DNA of 64,000 bases from Hyaloscypha bicolor E (lineage: Eukaryota > Ascomycota > Leotiomycetes > Helotiales > Hyaloscyphaceae), in contig NW_020194555.1 in the NCBI RefSeq assembly GCF_002865645.1, positions 62,001-126,000 on the forward strand, given 5' to 3'. Position 1 is the stretch's first letter. The number at the start of each line of letters is the position of its first letter. Made by a program: the position numbers and the translations under genes. Positions 10,748-22,723 of this stretch are shown here, piece by piece. The notes under the pieces are model-generated. The model was not told the DNA's origin. It saw nothing but the letters and a program-made list of their open reading frames with translations, and searched no databases.

Positions 10748-13284
10748 ATGGCGAGCAATCAAGGTGCAGAGGCGACGGGAGGAATAGTGGGAGAAGAGAG
10801 ATCGCAGAGAGGCCAGGGCCAGGGCCAGGGACAAGCACAGAGAGGAAGAGGCAGAGGGCGAGGGCGAGGCGATGGGCATATAAGTCAACGGGGCGTTTCT
10901 ACCACCGAGGTGCGCAGGGGAAGAGGTGGAAGGGGAGGCCGAGGTGGGGCGAATACTGCTGCGATGAGTGCGGGGGATTTGGGCGCCAGATTCGCATCCC
11001 AGAGACCTGCTGCTGGAAGGGAAGCGGGTACCGAGAAGAAGGCCGAAGGCGGAGGGAAGAAGCCCAAGGAAGGCGAGGTCGAGGCGGAAGTCTGCTGGAT
11101 TTGCGCGAGTCCGATTGTGCATGAGAGTATTGCGCCGTGTAACCATCGGACGTGCCATATTTGCTGCCTGCGGATGAGAGCGCTGTACAAGGATAAGAAT
11201 TGTGCTCATTGTCGGGTATATCCCCCTTCCCTTTCTGCAGAGAAGTGAGGTGTTAATTTGGAATACAGACACCAGCACCATACGTTATCTTCTCCAACAA
11301 TCCTACGAAACGGTACGAGGATTTCACGGATAGGGATATCGCGAGCACGGACGAGAACATCGGGATTCGGTATGAGAGTAATGATATTAGAGAGGATACG
11401 ATTTTATTGCTGAGATACAATTGTCCCGATGACGACTGCGATGTTGCTTGTTTGGGCTGGCCGGATCTGCATCGTCATGTTAGATCAGTGCACCACAAGA
11501 AGATCTGTGATTTGTGCTCGAGACATAAGAAAGTGTTTACACACGAGCACGACCTGTTTACGGATCAGGAATTGCAGAAGCATATGCGGAAAGGAGACGA
11601 CAATCCGGGAGCAGTCGATCAAACGGGATTTAAAGGACATCCATTATGTTCATTCTGTGGTTTGAGGTTCTATGGGGAGGACGAGTTGTATGTTCATTGT
11701 AGGGAGAAACACGAGCGGTGTTTTATCTGTGATCGGTTGCATGGGGGGCAGCCGCAGTATTACCTCAATTACGAGGCGCTGTACGCGCATCTAAAGAAAG
11801 ACCACTTCGTGTGCGAGGAGCGAGAATGTTTGGAGAAGAAGCTGGTTGCGTTTGATTCGGAACTTGATCTGAAGGCACATCAGCTGCAGGAACATGGCAA
11901 CACGTTGAGCAAGGATGTCCGGAGAGATGCAAGGGTCGTCGATATCTCGAGCTTTGATTATCGGGCTCCGTATGTTCAGGAGCGGAGAGGAGGGGGCAGT
12001 CAGAGGGAACAGAGAGAAGGGAGAGGACGAGGCAGAGGACGAGATCCAAATACGGATCCTATTCCTGCTTCCTCGGCTCAGCCTTTAAGGAGAGATGAGC
12101 AGGCTTTCCAGAGGCAGATGGCTATTCACAGCGCTCAGTCGGTTTCGACTCGGACCTTTGGAGGCCAGTTGACGCCAGCTTCTGCCCCAGCAGCAGCTCG
12201 ACCACCAGCTCCGGCTGCGATGTCCGTCCCCCGCCCTTCAGCAAGCGTTGAAGCAGCAACACAAGCAGTCAACAGCCTCGACCTCTCCCAAATCGACCTC
12301 ACACCACAAGAGCAAGCCCGCCATCTCAGACACAGAGACGTAATTGAGCGCGCGAGCCTGCTGCTACAAAATGACCCCATGAAAATAACTCGATTCCGGG
12401 ACTCCATTTCGTCTTATAAGAACAATGCGATCTCCGCGCCGCTGCTAATAGACTCTTTCTTCGCCCTATTCACTGACACCACGTCCAGTGCACTGGGTAC
12501 GTTGATAAGAGAGGTAGCAGACCTATATGATGATGCAAAGAAAGCAGATACCTTACGAACAGCATGGAACAACTGGCGCGCAATCAACGAAGATTATCCC
12601 TCCCTACCAGCAGCAAGCGATTCCTCATCTTCCTCGATTCCGTTAAACTGGGCCGTAACCTCTTCCACCCCTTCCGCCTCAGCAAATACAAACACGAACA
12701 CAAAGTCAACACGAGTCCTGAAGCTGAAATCCAGCACTGCACAATCATCCCGCTCCGCCGTCTCGCAAACCCGCTCATGGGGCACCGCATCTCCACCCAT
12801 ATCTTCCTCGTCATTGTCGAGTTCCCTAATAAACAATAGCTACAACAATCCCTTCCCAACCCTCCCACCGCCCACATCTTCCCGTCCGCAAAACACCAGT
12901 TCAACGAAAGTATCCACCATTCCTTGGGTTCCGCAGGCTTCTTCGGCAAATAACAGCAATCCGGGGAGTGCGAGACCTACCCCGCCAACTAGTAGACCAG
13001 CGAGTACGGGACCGGTTAGAGGACGGGGAGCAGGCGGAGGGGGAGCGGAGTTCCCGGCGCTGCCGCCAGCTGCTAAACCGCAAAGCACGATCTTCGGGTA
13101 CGGGAGGGGCATGGTGAGACGTGATGGTCTTGGTGGAGGAGGAGCAAGCGTGGCTAGTGCATGGGGGAACGGTGGGGCTAGCACACCGTCTGTCGAGGGG
13201 GGTGAGCAAGTGGAGGAGGAGGCAGGGAAGGGCAAGAAGAAGGGGAATAAAGGGAAGAAGCAGGTTTTGATGAATTGGGGGTGA
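10748..13284 (+). CDS. hel2: Hel2/ZNF598-type RING and C2H2 zinc-finger E3 ubiquitin ligase
   Basis: Hel2/ZNF598 ubiquitinates 40S proteins at collided ribosomes and starts ribosome-associated quality control. Model: join(10748..11215, 11269..13284), 827 aa; the 53-bp intron lies exactly at the last RING cysteine pair (CAHCR then TPAPYVIF). The N-terminus is Gly/Arg-rich (RGG-like). The RING runs over residues 116-156 (CWICAS...CNHRTC...CAHCR). After it come several C2H2/CCHC-type fingers (CPDDDCDVACLGWPDLHRHV, CSFCGLRFYGEDELYVHC, CFICDR, CEERECLEKK), the order typical of the family. A second RG-rich tract (about 400) and a Ser/Pro-rich C-terminus with RGRGAGGGG follow. All RING ligands are present. 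Length and layout agree with fungal Hel2. Confidence 0.93.
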
Positions 13285-14138
13285 TGTGACATGACTTTAT
13301 GGGTTACAGTTACGCCGTAAATAGAGAACCTTCCGGGTCGAAAGCGGAGCTAGTTGGGCGGCATAGTCAAGGTGCATATAGAGAAAAAGCGCTTAGTCGT
13401 ACCGAATAAAGTACTATAGAACCTCTCGAGTAGCTTGACTCTGTCCAGGCTGTACTGTTGCGGCAAATACGCCTCTTTGACTAGGAAACCTTTTAATGCA
13501 CAATGGACTCAAATGTCCCATATTGTTTTCGTACATTAGGGTTCGTCTGGGATTTACCTTAGATGCTGAATCACTCTTAGATTTTCATCTGTTAGATCTT
13601 GGTCTCTAGACTCATTCTTCACTCTGGAAATCTTTCTAAGACGTCTCTTTAATGTCCTGAAGTATTTGTTACATTAGGATTTGTGCTTGGTAGTTGAGAG
13701 TGAAATCGTGGAAGTTAGGTTTCTGCTCTAAATGAATTGGGGGGATTGCGGGACTAAAGTGAGATAGGTATACGCATGAAGAGCATTTTCATTAGATCGT
13801 GGGATGAATATTATATTAATTTAGTATTGGGACGAAAAAAAATTTCATCTTAATAGCCAGGAATGCTCTGGATAGCATTATATATATTCTGATAGGAATA
13901 AGTGAATCAGCATTTGCAATTATTTAAGGCTTTGGTATATGCTGTCTAAGTCTTGTGTTTAATTGTACTTGATATTGGAGGAAGTTTGTGCTTGAGGCCG
14001 ATGGTGTTTGAAGCATGTCACTTCGTGCTAACTCTCTGATATCAAGTCTTCTAGAGCCATCGACTCCTAATTTCGAACAAGGCCCTGCATAAACTTCTCG
14101 TATGACTTTCACCCTGCCCGTAGACCCCTCCTCCACCT
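13285..14138. other. Intergenic region 3' of the Hel2-type gene
   Basis: These 854 bp are AT-rich in the middle (13500-13930) and have no protein-like ORF. A 72-codon minus ORF at 13924-14142 lies directly downstream of the dehydrogenase remnant but shows no motif. Confidence 0.35.
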
Positions 14139-14530
14139 TCACTTATCCCCCCGTGGCTCTCCCATGAAGCTGCGTCCGTATCTTACATCCCCAGGCTGCA
14201 CGTTCGCAGTCCAGATAGCCTCATTTCCTGCCTTCGTAAAATCAGATTGTGACCCGTAGAGTCGATCCAATGTCTTTGCATGCAGGATGTTGCCCCATTT
14301 TGATTGTGCGTACCAATTCGCAGTGCCAGAGGCGGAGACTTTGGCTGTAGCGAGGAGAAGAGGTAGGAGATGGTGGGTTATGAGCAAATACGGGAGAGCG
14401 CCCTTGACCGCACCGTTCAGGCAAGAGGGTGGTATCATAATCGACGCCAAACTGCAACGCCACGTTATGAACAAGCAGTACTATGCAATTCTATGCAGAC
14501 ATCTAATAGCTCCTAAACTCCTCATCACTA
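14139..14530 (-). pseudogene. Remnant of a short-chain dehydrogenase/reductase
   Basis: The minus frame from 14474 down carries the second half of an SDR enzyme: a helix LLPLLLATAKVS, the active-site pair WYAQSKWGNILHAK (Tyr-x-x-x-Lys) and the later NVQPGDV turn. The N-terminal cofactor-binding glycine motif (TGxxxGxG) is missing. The frame just before the Tyr motif seems shifted: the other frame reads VALQFGVDYD, close to the usual QFGVNHxG. I therefore call a truncated, frameshifted copy. It sits 25 bp from the 3' end of the MBOAT gene on the same strand. The family is clear; the substrate is not. Confidence 0.7.
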
Positions 14531-14555
14531 TCGTCATAACCAACATGCAATCGGT

Positions 14556-16250
14556 TCAAAGAGCAATCCCACTCTCCCACCATCGTCGTCCCTTATATAA
14601 CCCAACTCCAATATGCTGCCAGCACCACCAGCTGTCCCCTTCATCACCATATCCTAATCCTCTCAAGATACTGATCGGAATCGGCTCATAAAGCCAGATC
14701 CCACCGCGAGCAAAGTCGTCTGTTAACCAGTACCCCGTCTCGAAGAGCCAGCCTATGGTGAATAGTAAATTCCCAGCCTTCCTTACGGACTTTGGCAACC
14801 TCTTGATATGATGATGGAAGATGGAGCAGAGAGTGCTTTGAATAAGGATCCCAAGTGCTTGCAGTATGAAAAATATAGTGGCGTGTGTAGGGTGTGTTTC
14901 CGGGAGCTGGGAAATAGATCCACCAGAGTGCAGAAACCCCGAGATCCCGAACGCAAAGAAGATAGCTGAGATCTTTGCCGTTGTGGATTTAGGGGAGAAG
15001 TATCCCTCTCGGATGAAGTAATTTGTTGGCGCAGAAAAGGCAAAGCGAAAGGTCTGGTGCCACCAACTCCCCCACAGCCCATTGAGACCTTTGGTCAAGA
15101 TATTGGAGAAAGAGCCCCATGTTGAGGGGTAGTACCAGGATTCAGCACGGAGACCGAAGACGCGGGGGCCGAAAAGGAGCGAAATTAAGAGAGGGGCGAT
15201 GTAAAAGACCATTTCGAGGGAGATGATGATTGGGATGGAGGATATGAGTTGGCGTAGGAAGCGGAGGGCCATGGGTGAGAGGCCTTGGAGGTGTGGAGGC
15301 AAGGCGTAGGCGTTGGGGCCGAAGGTATAGTAGGGGTCGGTTTTCATGACGACTTTTAGCATGTCGAGAGCGAGGTAGCCGAGTATGAAGCGTGGGACTC
15401 GAGAGAAGAACAGTTCGCGGCGGGTGTTGAATCTGCGGAGGCCGATGGAGGAGACTCCTGTCCAGGAGGCAGCGTCGATATTCTCTCCCAATTGTGTTTT
15501 GACGTGTGGAGGGAGAGCGGGGAGAGGTGGGATTGCCCAGTTCCAGCCTGGCCCTCTGAAGTTGACCAGGAGGTCGATGACCCAGGGGAAGCGTTCTCGG
15601 AGGGTGGAAGGGTAGGATTGCCAGTAATATTCCACGCCCGCCTCCCCTCCGCTGGCAGATATCGAAGCTAAGGCGTTGGCAGCCTCCTTCGCTGAGATAT
15701 GCCCATTGCCTTGCTCTTCTTTGGCATGTCCGTTTGCTTGTGTCCTCTTTCTGATCTCCGCATCTCCATTCTGAACCGAAATTCCAGAGCGGTTTCCCAT
15801 ATTGCCCCCAGCACTTCCATTCGTCACTCCATTGTGTTCAATTTTCGGAGCGACCTTCCTCCTCTGAACTCTCTTCGCATCCCGCTGTGGATTCATCCAC
15901 ACCAGCCAAGTGAAAGCCCACACCACACCCCAAGCACTTATCAGTCCCGTTGCAAAGCCCGTCGCCATACTCACACTTGTCGCATCCTCCAATGTCTTCC
16001 ACTGCCAGGCACAAATCACCGCTAGCACTACCCATCTTGCCTCATAGATAACCCGATTGTTCGTGTGCGGAATGAGGAGGTAGATAACGAGGAGGAACAT
16101 GCCGTACAGATGGTATGGCAACACAAACGGTCGGAGAGAGCCTTCTGCAATGCGGGCGTTGAAGGCCGTCCGGTAAGCAGCCATCACCTCTCTCGAGGAG
16201 GGCGCCGGGCCCGTCGCGGTGAGGTGTGGGAAGAGCCTTTCCTGCGGCAT
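14556..16250 (-). CDS. Wax-synthase-like MBOAT acyltransferase, integral membrane protein
   Basis: A single-exon protein of 564 aa with several hydrophobic segments (for example YHLYGMFLLVIYLLI, WVVLAVICAW, AWGVVWAFTWLVWM, IIISLEMVFYIAPLLISLLF). The motif NFRGPGWNW (about residue 235) and the late segment WGSWWHQTFRFAFSAPTNYF (about residue 390), containing the conserved His of the MBOAT family, place it in the fungal wax-synthase-domain group. These enzymes transfer acyl groups to alcohols or, in secondary-metabolite clusters, acetylate terpenoids. A hydrophilic insert (about 135-205) separates the first membrane group from the rest. No biosynthetic backbone gene is visible next door, only the SDR remnant, so a cluster role is unproven. 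Confidence 0.85.
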   Translation of the reverse strand: MPQERLFPHLTATGPAPSSREVMAAYRTAFNARIAEGSLRPFVLPYHLYGMFLLVIYLLIPHTNNRVIYEARWVVLAVICAWQWKTLEDATSVSMATGFATGLISAWGVVWAFTWLVWMNPQRDAKRVQRRKVAPKIEHNGVTNGSAGGNMGNRSGISVQNGDAEIRKRTQANGHAKEEQGNGHISAKEAANALASISASGGEAGVEYYWQSYPSTLRERFPWVIDLLVNFRGPGWNWAIPPLPALPPHVKTQLGENIDAASWTGVSSIGLRRFNTRRELFFSRVPRFILGYLALDMLKVVMKTDPYYTFGPNAYALPPHLQGLSPMALRFLRQLISSIPIIISLEMVFYIAPLLISLLFGPRVFGLRAESWYYPSTWGSFSNILTKGLNGLWGSWWHQTFRFAFSAPTNYFIREGYFSPKSTTAKISAIFFAFGISGFLHSGGSISQLPETHPTHATIFFILQALGILIQSTLCSIFHHHIKRLPKSVRKAGNLLFTIGWLFETGYWLTDDFARGGIWLYEPIPISILRGLGYGDEGDSWWCWQHIGVGLYKGRRWWESGIAL

Positions 16251-17093
16251 GGTTGCGAGTTGTCCTTCAGATGGACTATGGGAGAGGAAGTAGAATCGGA
16301 GAAAGGGAGGACAAGAGCTTGTCCTCCATGGCAGGCGCGACGGGAACGGTGGACTGGTGGTGTTTTGGTGAGGTAGGGCTGACTGGTGTGCTGTCCGGGT
16401 CCAAGGCAGGAAAATAAAGAAATGGAAGACGCGTTGCAGCTGATGACGTCAGAATCTAATTTTATTTGAGACAGAAGGTTCAAACCGCTATCAACAATTG
16501 AGTTTCGTTGTAATTCGAACATCTTGAGAGTCTTTATTTGTCTTTTTATGTTCCTGTCGTACCATGTGTAACTTGCAATACCGAGGTGGTAAAGACGAAA
16601 AATCGAGACTTGCATCAAAAGTGGCACGACTCGCATCGGACCACCCACCCTACTCCCTGTAAACCAGTGTTCTGCATCCCACCATTACGGTTCAAGCTAG
16701 ATTGAGATCTACACCGATCGAGCATTTCTCTGCAGCCGAGTCTTTGGCTTGTTTCTATTACTAATCGCCCTCAATTTCAAAACTGGTGGTTGCCTGGTCA
16801 CTTTGCCTCCCCTTGCTCGTTTCACGCTTCCGATATGTGCTTCTCAGTCACAGCTATCAGATCCCGTGTATATGAAAGCAAGTGCCTTATTTCTTTCCTA
16901 TCTACGCAGATTCGCCTGTTGCAAAAGTGCAATGCCTGCAAACAGTAACAACGGCCGGTGAATAATCAATACAAACCTGAAGATCAGCTCCCTTGTATCT
17001 TCAGCTCAGGGGCAAGGGCCCTGAACCTCTTCTGCTAATCAGTTCTCTCTGCTTTCAATTCTAATCCAATAATATCAAGTATTCAAGAGGAAG
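16251..17093. other. Intergenic region between the MBOAT gene and a decayed gene
   Basis: An 843-bp stretch. The first 100 bp antisense to the MBOAT leader gives short ORFs only. No repeat or RNA gene was recognised. Confidence 0.35.
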
Positions 17094-18994
17094 ATGGATG
17101 ATCTCAGCTCGGGAGCCAGCGTCCTCGCCGTCGTTACCAATGCAGTCCAGCTTGCAGACAACATCAAAGCATTCAAGCAATCTCTTGAAGAGATTAAGAC
17201 TACTCTTCTACTTGCCTGGCAATCTTCACCGGACCGGAATAAGTGGCGCTTAATTCGATCATATTTGTTAACTTTGCTAAGTTCTTCACTTCATTAATGT
17301 CTCTACGAATACAGACAAATGCTAGTCAGCGTCACAGAAAATGTTGCTTCTCCACTTTTGCAACCTACCAGCCCAACAGCCCACACATCTACAATAACAT
17401 CAATATCGCTTCAGTCCGCCCTCGAGACCAGCATGAGAAAGGTGATCCCGGACGTACTCAACAATTTGTCACAAGAAAATAGCTTCTCCATGGGAATAGA
17501 CTCGTGGGGACACGTCAAGAGTTATCATAAGCCCGGACAGAAGTCAGTGTCGATTCGAGATCCACACCGGATGAGCAGGACACCAATCGCGAAGTCTGTG
17601 GAGGCAAAAAGTACGATCTTCGGTTCGGTTCGGCTGCATACCTGATGATGCAGGATTGAACGGAAAACGCTACGAGGATGTACAAACAGAACCGCAGAGA
17701 AGGAAGAAATTGTATCCTGAGTCACAGTCAGATCGGCACCATGGGTAGCCGCAGCAGGTCTCAAATACGGCGTCCACATGACGAGTACGTCCTAGAAGCA
17801 CACTCTTCAAACATTGAGACCCGTACCAAAAGATGCCGAGATATTCAAGAATGTCCAGCGGGACAATGAGGAGGCTGTGTGGGAGCTGATTAGCGACAGG
17901 AAAGCATCGATCTAGGATATGAATGATGAGGAGAGAACCCGCCTGATGGTATGTTCGGACTTCCCGCCCAAACATAGGAATGCTCACAGAGACTACGGCG
18001 CTAGATCACAGCCGCTACCTGATATAGGGCTCTGCAGACGCCTTCTCGAAGCAAGCTCAGATCCAAACCTCACGGATAATTGGAACTGGTGAGAGCTTCC
18101 TCCTTGGTATACTTGTCCTAACGTCGCTCACTCGATCAGAACTCCACTCGGAATGCAAATCCATTTCTGGGAGAAGCCCTCTATCGACGCTGTTCGATTC
18201 TGGCTCGGTGTAATGGATATCGATGAGTGAGAACTGCTGCACATACTTTGAGATTTTGCCATCTCCGCTCGAAAGGCTGACATCTTCGGCAGGATGGTGT
18301 CGTCTTTCGTCTGGCTCTGGAATCTCCTTCAGCTGAAACCCGACATAGAGAGATACGAAGCTCTAGTGTATCACATGTCATACCGCGCCCTACCAGTTGA
18401 GAATAAAATCGACAATGGCTTTCTCGCATACGTCGTAGACCTGTTTTGCGATAAGCTCGACTCGATTCCCGACGAAGGGAGATATACCGCCCTGTTCCTG
18501 TGCATCCAAATGGAACTCTATCCCTCTGCTCTGCTCTGCTCTTGACCGAAAAAGGGGCGGACTTACATGATTCAGGCTATGACCACGAGGTGCTTCCTCG
18601 GTCGAATAATCACCGGCACACTATGACGAGTCAGTTCCTACATACAATCGCCTCCCGCTCTCTGCTGACATCTGCGCGGTTCATCAAGTGGCGTGAGCTG
18701 CTCGTTAAGGCAGGAATCAACGTGGCAAAGTTCGCAAAGGCGGCCGCTCAGGAAAACCTCTTGGTGGACGGTGGGTGGAGTGAGCGTGCTTTAGGAGAGG
18801 TTTTCCAGCTCGATATTAAGGGTCCGCGGGAAAACTTTTTCCGCAATATGATTCAGACTCGGATTGTGGTTGTTATTTTGGTGGTGGCTGTCGGTATCTG
18901 GTTGAGGTCTCTTGGATGGAGATTGAGCGGGTCAGGAAGGACAAGGACTTCGCCGCAATGGAGAACGAGAGAGATGTTGAGTGGATTTGTGTGA
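17094..18994 (+). pseudogene. Decayed fungal STAND/ankyrin-like gene
   Basis: The ATG at 17094 opens a segment (GASVLAVVTNAVQLADNIKAF) like the N-terminal domain that precedes fungal NLR/ankyrin proteins. Further on, one frame reads DAEIFKNVQRDNEEAVWELI and then meets a TAG at 17913-17915 before continuing DMNDEERTRLM, so the protein frame goes on past a stop. After this come RRLLEASSDPNLTDNWNW, a possible intron, PLGMQIHFWEKPSIDAVRFW, and near 18680-18800 WRELLVKAGINVAKF and GGWSERALGEVF, which resemble the tail of fungal ankyrin-type proteins. Several frames are needed, so the gene is broken at more than one point. The family assignment rests on general resemblance and is moderate; the stop is directly visible. 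Confidence 0.5.
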
Positions 18995-20624
18995 AGTGTT
19001 GGCACAGATACAGAATAACTTCTCGCTGATTCCGGGAGGCTGACCAAGGGAGTTTTGCACGCTGCGGGGGAGGACTCCCACTTTCTGCTGTCATTTTGAA
19101 GACTTCGGGTCCAGGACTGCGAGTTCGTATGTTCTCCTATGGGAGTGCGCGTGAGGCTTTTGCGTGGTGAAAGAGATGAAAATTCCCAAGATCTGCTTCA
19201 TTTCAAAGTTTGAAAATCTTTAAAGTTTCGATGATTTGAGGTTAGGACTGACGGCTCGTACATTCTCCAATGGGTGTGTGCGGAAGACATTTGATGAGAA
19301 TTCCCACTTCTTGTCATAATACGTTGAGGACGTTGGTGTGGCTAAGTCTGAGGGGCAGGGGCCGGGTAGGCACTCGACATCTTCAAATATTTGGTATGCA
19401 CAAGGCGGGAACAGAAGTTTGGCTGACAACGAACCAGCATGGCATCAGCGCATTCGAGCAGGTGCAAGTTGTGATGTCAAATCTGGCAGGGCCATGCGTT
19501 ATCCAATGGGGGATCTTCTATTGTGTTGCGGCTCACTAGTTCAGCCTTTCAGGGATCTGAGGAGAAGTCAGGTCAGGCATTCTCCCTTTCTTCCCGTAAC
19601 GCCCACAGGTACCTCGGCGTCTCGTTATCGAATAGGAGGCGGCAATCAATTCCCCGCCTTGTTTGGAGAAGTAAATGAGGAGCATGGGCTCGTATATGGC
19701 TATTGTGGCGGAGCCTTCCCACCTTCTGCGCTCTGTTTAAAGTTGTGGTGCCAAATCTTGTGGGGCTTCCCGTTATCCAACGCGAGATCTTTTGCCGTAT
19801 TAACGGGGGTTGAGTTTCAGGGATCTGAGGAATATTCCAAGTCTCTGCGTTCCGTTTAAAGTTGTGGGGTCCAGATTTGTCCCAGCCTCTTATCCTGCAT
19901 CTGGAAGATGCTGTGCCGCTTGAGATTCAGGGATCTGGTGAGTGTTTCCTGCTCTCCGCCTTCCTTTTGTAGCTGTGGGGCCCAAGCATACTCAGATCTA
20001 CTCCGCTTCTGGCGTCCTATCCAATGGGGTACGATTTCGTATTTGAGTAGAGGGGGAGAGCGGGACCAGATCACGTTCGGCTCCACGAGACGAAGTTCCT
20101 CAGCCCTACAGGGCCCCTTTCTCGCTTGTCGTATAGCAACCATTACCAGTCCAGCATTATCGCCCTTCCCGTCTACTGGGCAATACCCCTGAACGTCACG
20201 GCCCAGAACCAATTCCGGGAATCCGCCGCCTTATCACTGCAACTGGCTCGGCGGAATTATATTCTCAACGGTCAAACACTGTTCTATTCCAGTGATCGTT
20301 ATCTATTTCAAGGCTAAGTCATTCTTTAAATACCCAGGTACAAAGGTTGTGATTGTTCAGCTGCAGCTTAGGTAAGAACGTGGCTGGTTTCTTTTCCTGG
20401 CACCACCTTGAAGCGCTCTTGGCAGCGAATCATTGGCTAGGCCTATATGCAGGTTATTAACAGAACGCAGACTACCTGCCCGGCTGAGAATTCTGCAAAG
20501 TAGATAACAGGATCGTGGGCGCTCCTGTTTTGGGTCATTGCTGGCTTATTTGGTCTTGTGGAGTTTTGTCAGGCAAACGGCTCTTGTGCAACATACAGTC
20601 AATGTGGGGTTTTATCTTCGACTC
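18995..20624. repeat. Gene-free stretch with degenerate repeats
   Basis: Two kinds of imperfect repeat are visible. A roughly 40-bp pair lies near 19110-19150 and 19245-19285 (sharing GTTCTCC/ATTCTCC TATGGG-type cores). A longer family around 19490-20050 repeats TTCAGGGATCTG at about 19544, 19814 and 19926, with AGTTGTGGGG and ATCCAATGGGG blocks between them. The spacing of the last two is about 110 bp. No coding function is apparent. Confidence 0.5.
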
Positions 20625-22723
20625 ATGCGCAAGTTACATCCTCCCCACCGAGGAAGAGGAAAAGCCGGTGACGCTACGAAAAAGCCGCTCGGAACAGAGC
20701 TCGTTCCGGTAACGCAACTTGAATGGGTTGAAGAAGATCCAAACTGTAAGTGTTCAATTTTCTCAATTGGCTCTAAATTACCATGTAGCGTCGGCTAACA
20801 GAACTTTCGATTATTTGCAGCTGGCTCCCGGTTGGTGCGTTACACTATTTCCACAAGCCTCGAAGAAATAATTCTCTCAAGCAAGAGATGCTAATACGCA
20901 CTGCCTGTAGGGCCTGCAATTCGTGGCCGAGACAGGTGTTTCTAGACCGCATGGCAGCTTCCGCGACCTGATCCGCTCAAAAGCGAGACGGAAGGGAAAG
21001 AAGCAAGGAGAAGATGCCCAGGCTGCATTGAAGAGCTCCAATAGTTGCTTTGCAAGTAGCATGGATACGGATTCAGAAAGATCCAGAACGACAACTCCGA
21101 CGTCAAGTGGTCTTGTCACTCCGAAAACTCCGCTAAAGACTCCGCAGGCACTCTTATGGCCTGGACTTGAAAATAGTCTGATCGATCCTTTCTTAACATT
21201 ACCTATTAGCGAGATTGGAGGAACACAGTTTCTGATACATAATTGTAAGTTCCGTCTTTCAGCCGGAGTACTATCCCTCATGAACGGTCCTCTTCGGCTG
21301 TGGCGTTCACAAGCCCATTTGAATGAATTTCATCCGAAAGCTGGTGGCTTTCTTCTCACAACTTTCGGGGTTGTCCAACTTTCTAACATCCTCACAGACT
21401 TCTCTATCTTCAAATCGAGTTATGCACCACTCTTCCGAAAGGAAGACCTCTTAAGCTTCGCCCTATCTGATGCCGCCTCACTTCATGCATTACTCGTCCA
21501 TTCAGCACTGAATCTACGAGGGATAGAACAGCTTAAGCAAGATCCGGACATGTTATACCATCAAGGCGAGACTATACGCTTGATCAATGACCGGCTTAGA
21601 GATCCTGAGCAGCAAGTTGCTTCCGATGCGACTATCTTCACTGTTGCAAACATGACACATCTAGAGGTTTGTTTCCTCAGCCATCATCTTCACCTAAGTT
21701 GCGAAAGCTGACTTTTCGTTTATTAAAGATCTTATCAGGAGAATTAAATGGTATCAAGATTCATATGGACGGACTAGAAGCACTCGTCAAGAGTAGAGGT
21801 GGTATACAGGGTCTAGAATCTCACCCATTGACGAGGAAAGTCACAATGTGGTGAGCAAGCAAATATGTCTCTACCCTTGAAGACACAGTACTGAAATCGC
21901 ATATAGGACAGATACAGTAGCGGCCGTTGCACTCGATGCCCCGCCGCGCTTCACACTCATGGAGCTCTGGCCTCCCTCACCACCACCACCCGAACCCAGT
22001 TACAGCCCCATCGCCCACTGCTACAAAACCAAACTATCCGAAGTGACCGGCCTCCCCTCACTCACCGAAGAAACAATTTCCACCCACCTCGCCCTGCGTG
22101 CCATTACAGCACTAAAAGACACCATCTGCTTCTGCCCCAACGCTTCGCAGGGGCCACTAGACTTCGAAACCAGCGCCCATACAATCGAGTCCCTCGAACG
22201 TCGCTGTCTCTCCATCATTCAATCCCCGCTGCTTGAACCATACTCCCTCACCCCCATTCACACCATCTACTCCCTCTTCGGCCGCGCCTCCTTGATCCAC
22301 ATCATGATCTTCATGCGGGAATCCGCTCGTCGCCTCCCCTTCGCTCGCATCCTCTCAAACCGAATCCGAGATTCCTTAGAAGGTGTCGATCTAAGTGTAT
22401 TTCAGATCCAGTATCCAGAGTTACTGATGTGGGTGTTGGTTATGGGGGGTCTTGGGGGCGCGGGGACGGAAAATCAGATGTGGTTTGCAGGACTGCTGGC
22501 GCGGGCTGCGAGAGCGGTGGGCGTGGTGGGAGTGAGTGACGTGGAAATGGTGTGTAGGGAGTGGCTTTGGACGAGGCTGTATGCGGATGAGGTTACTGAG
22601 GGATTTTGGGCAGATTTTGAGGTTGCGCAGGGGATGGAGAGCGCTACAGAAGAGGGAGAGGGAGATTGGAAGGGAATGGAGCTTGATGAGGGCCCGTTTG
22701 AGTATAGATTTTCCGCACGATAG
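20625..22723 (+). CDS. Fungal_trans_2-type (DUF3468) regulator-like protein, copy 1
   Basis: Model: join(20625..20745, 20821..20834, 20911..21666, 21729..21850, 21907..22723), 609 aa, all phases consistent. The order FVAETG, SFRDLIRSKARRKGKKQ (basic), a Ser/Thr/Pro linker, then the all-helical regulatory region (LIHNCKF, FALSDAASLHALLVHSALN, HMDGLEALVKSRGGIQGL) matches fungal transcription-factor-domain proteins of the PF11951 type. No Zn2Cys6 cluster precedes it, so direct DNA binding is doubtful. The start ATG at 20625 is a choice among weak options, and the 14-nt exon 2 is the least certain part. Its exon structure from codon 297 on is the same as in the copy at 29392, including a 122-nt exon. 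Target genes are unknown. Confidence 0.75.
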
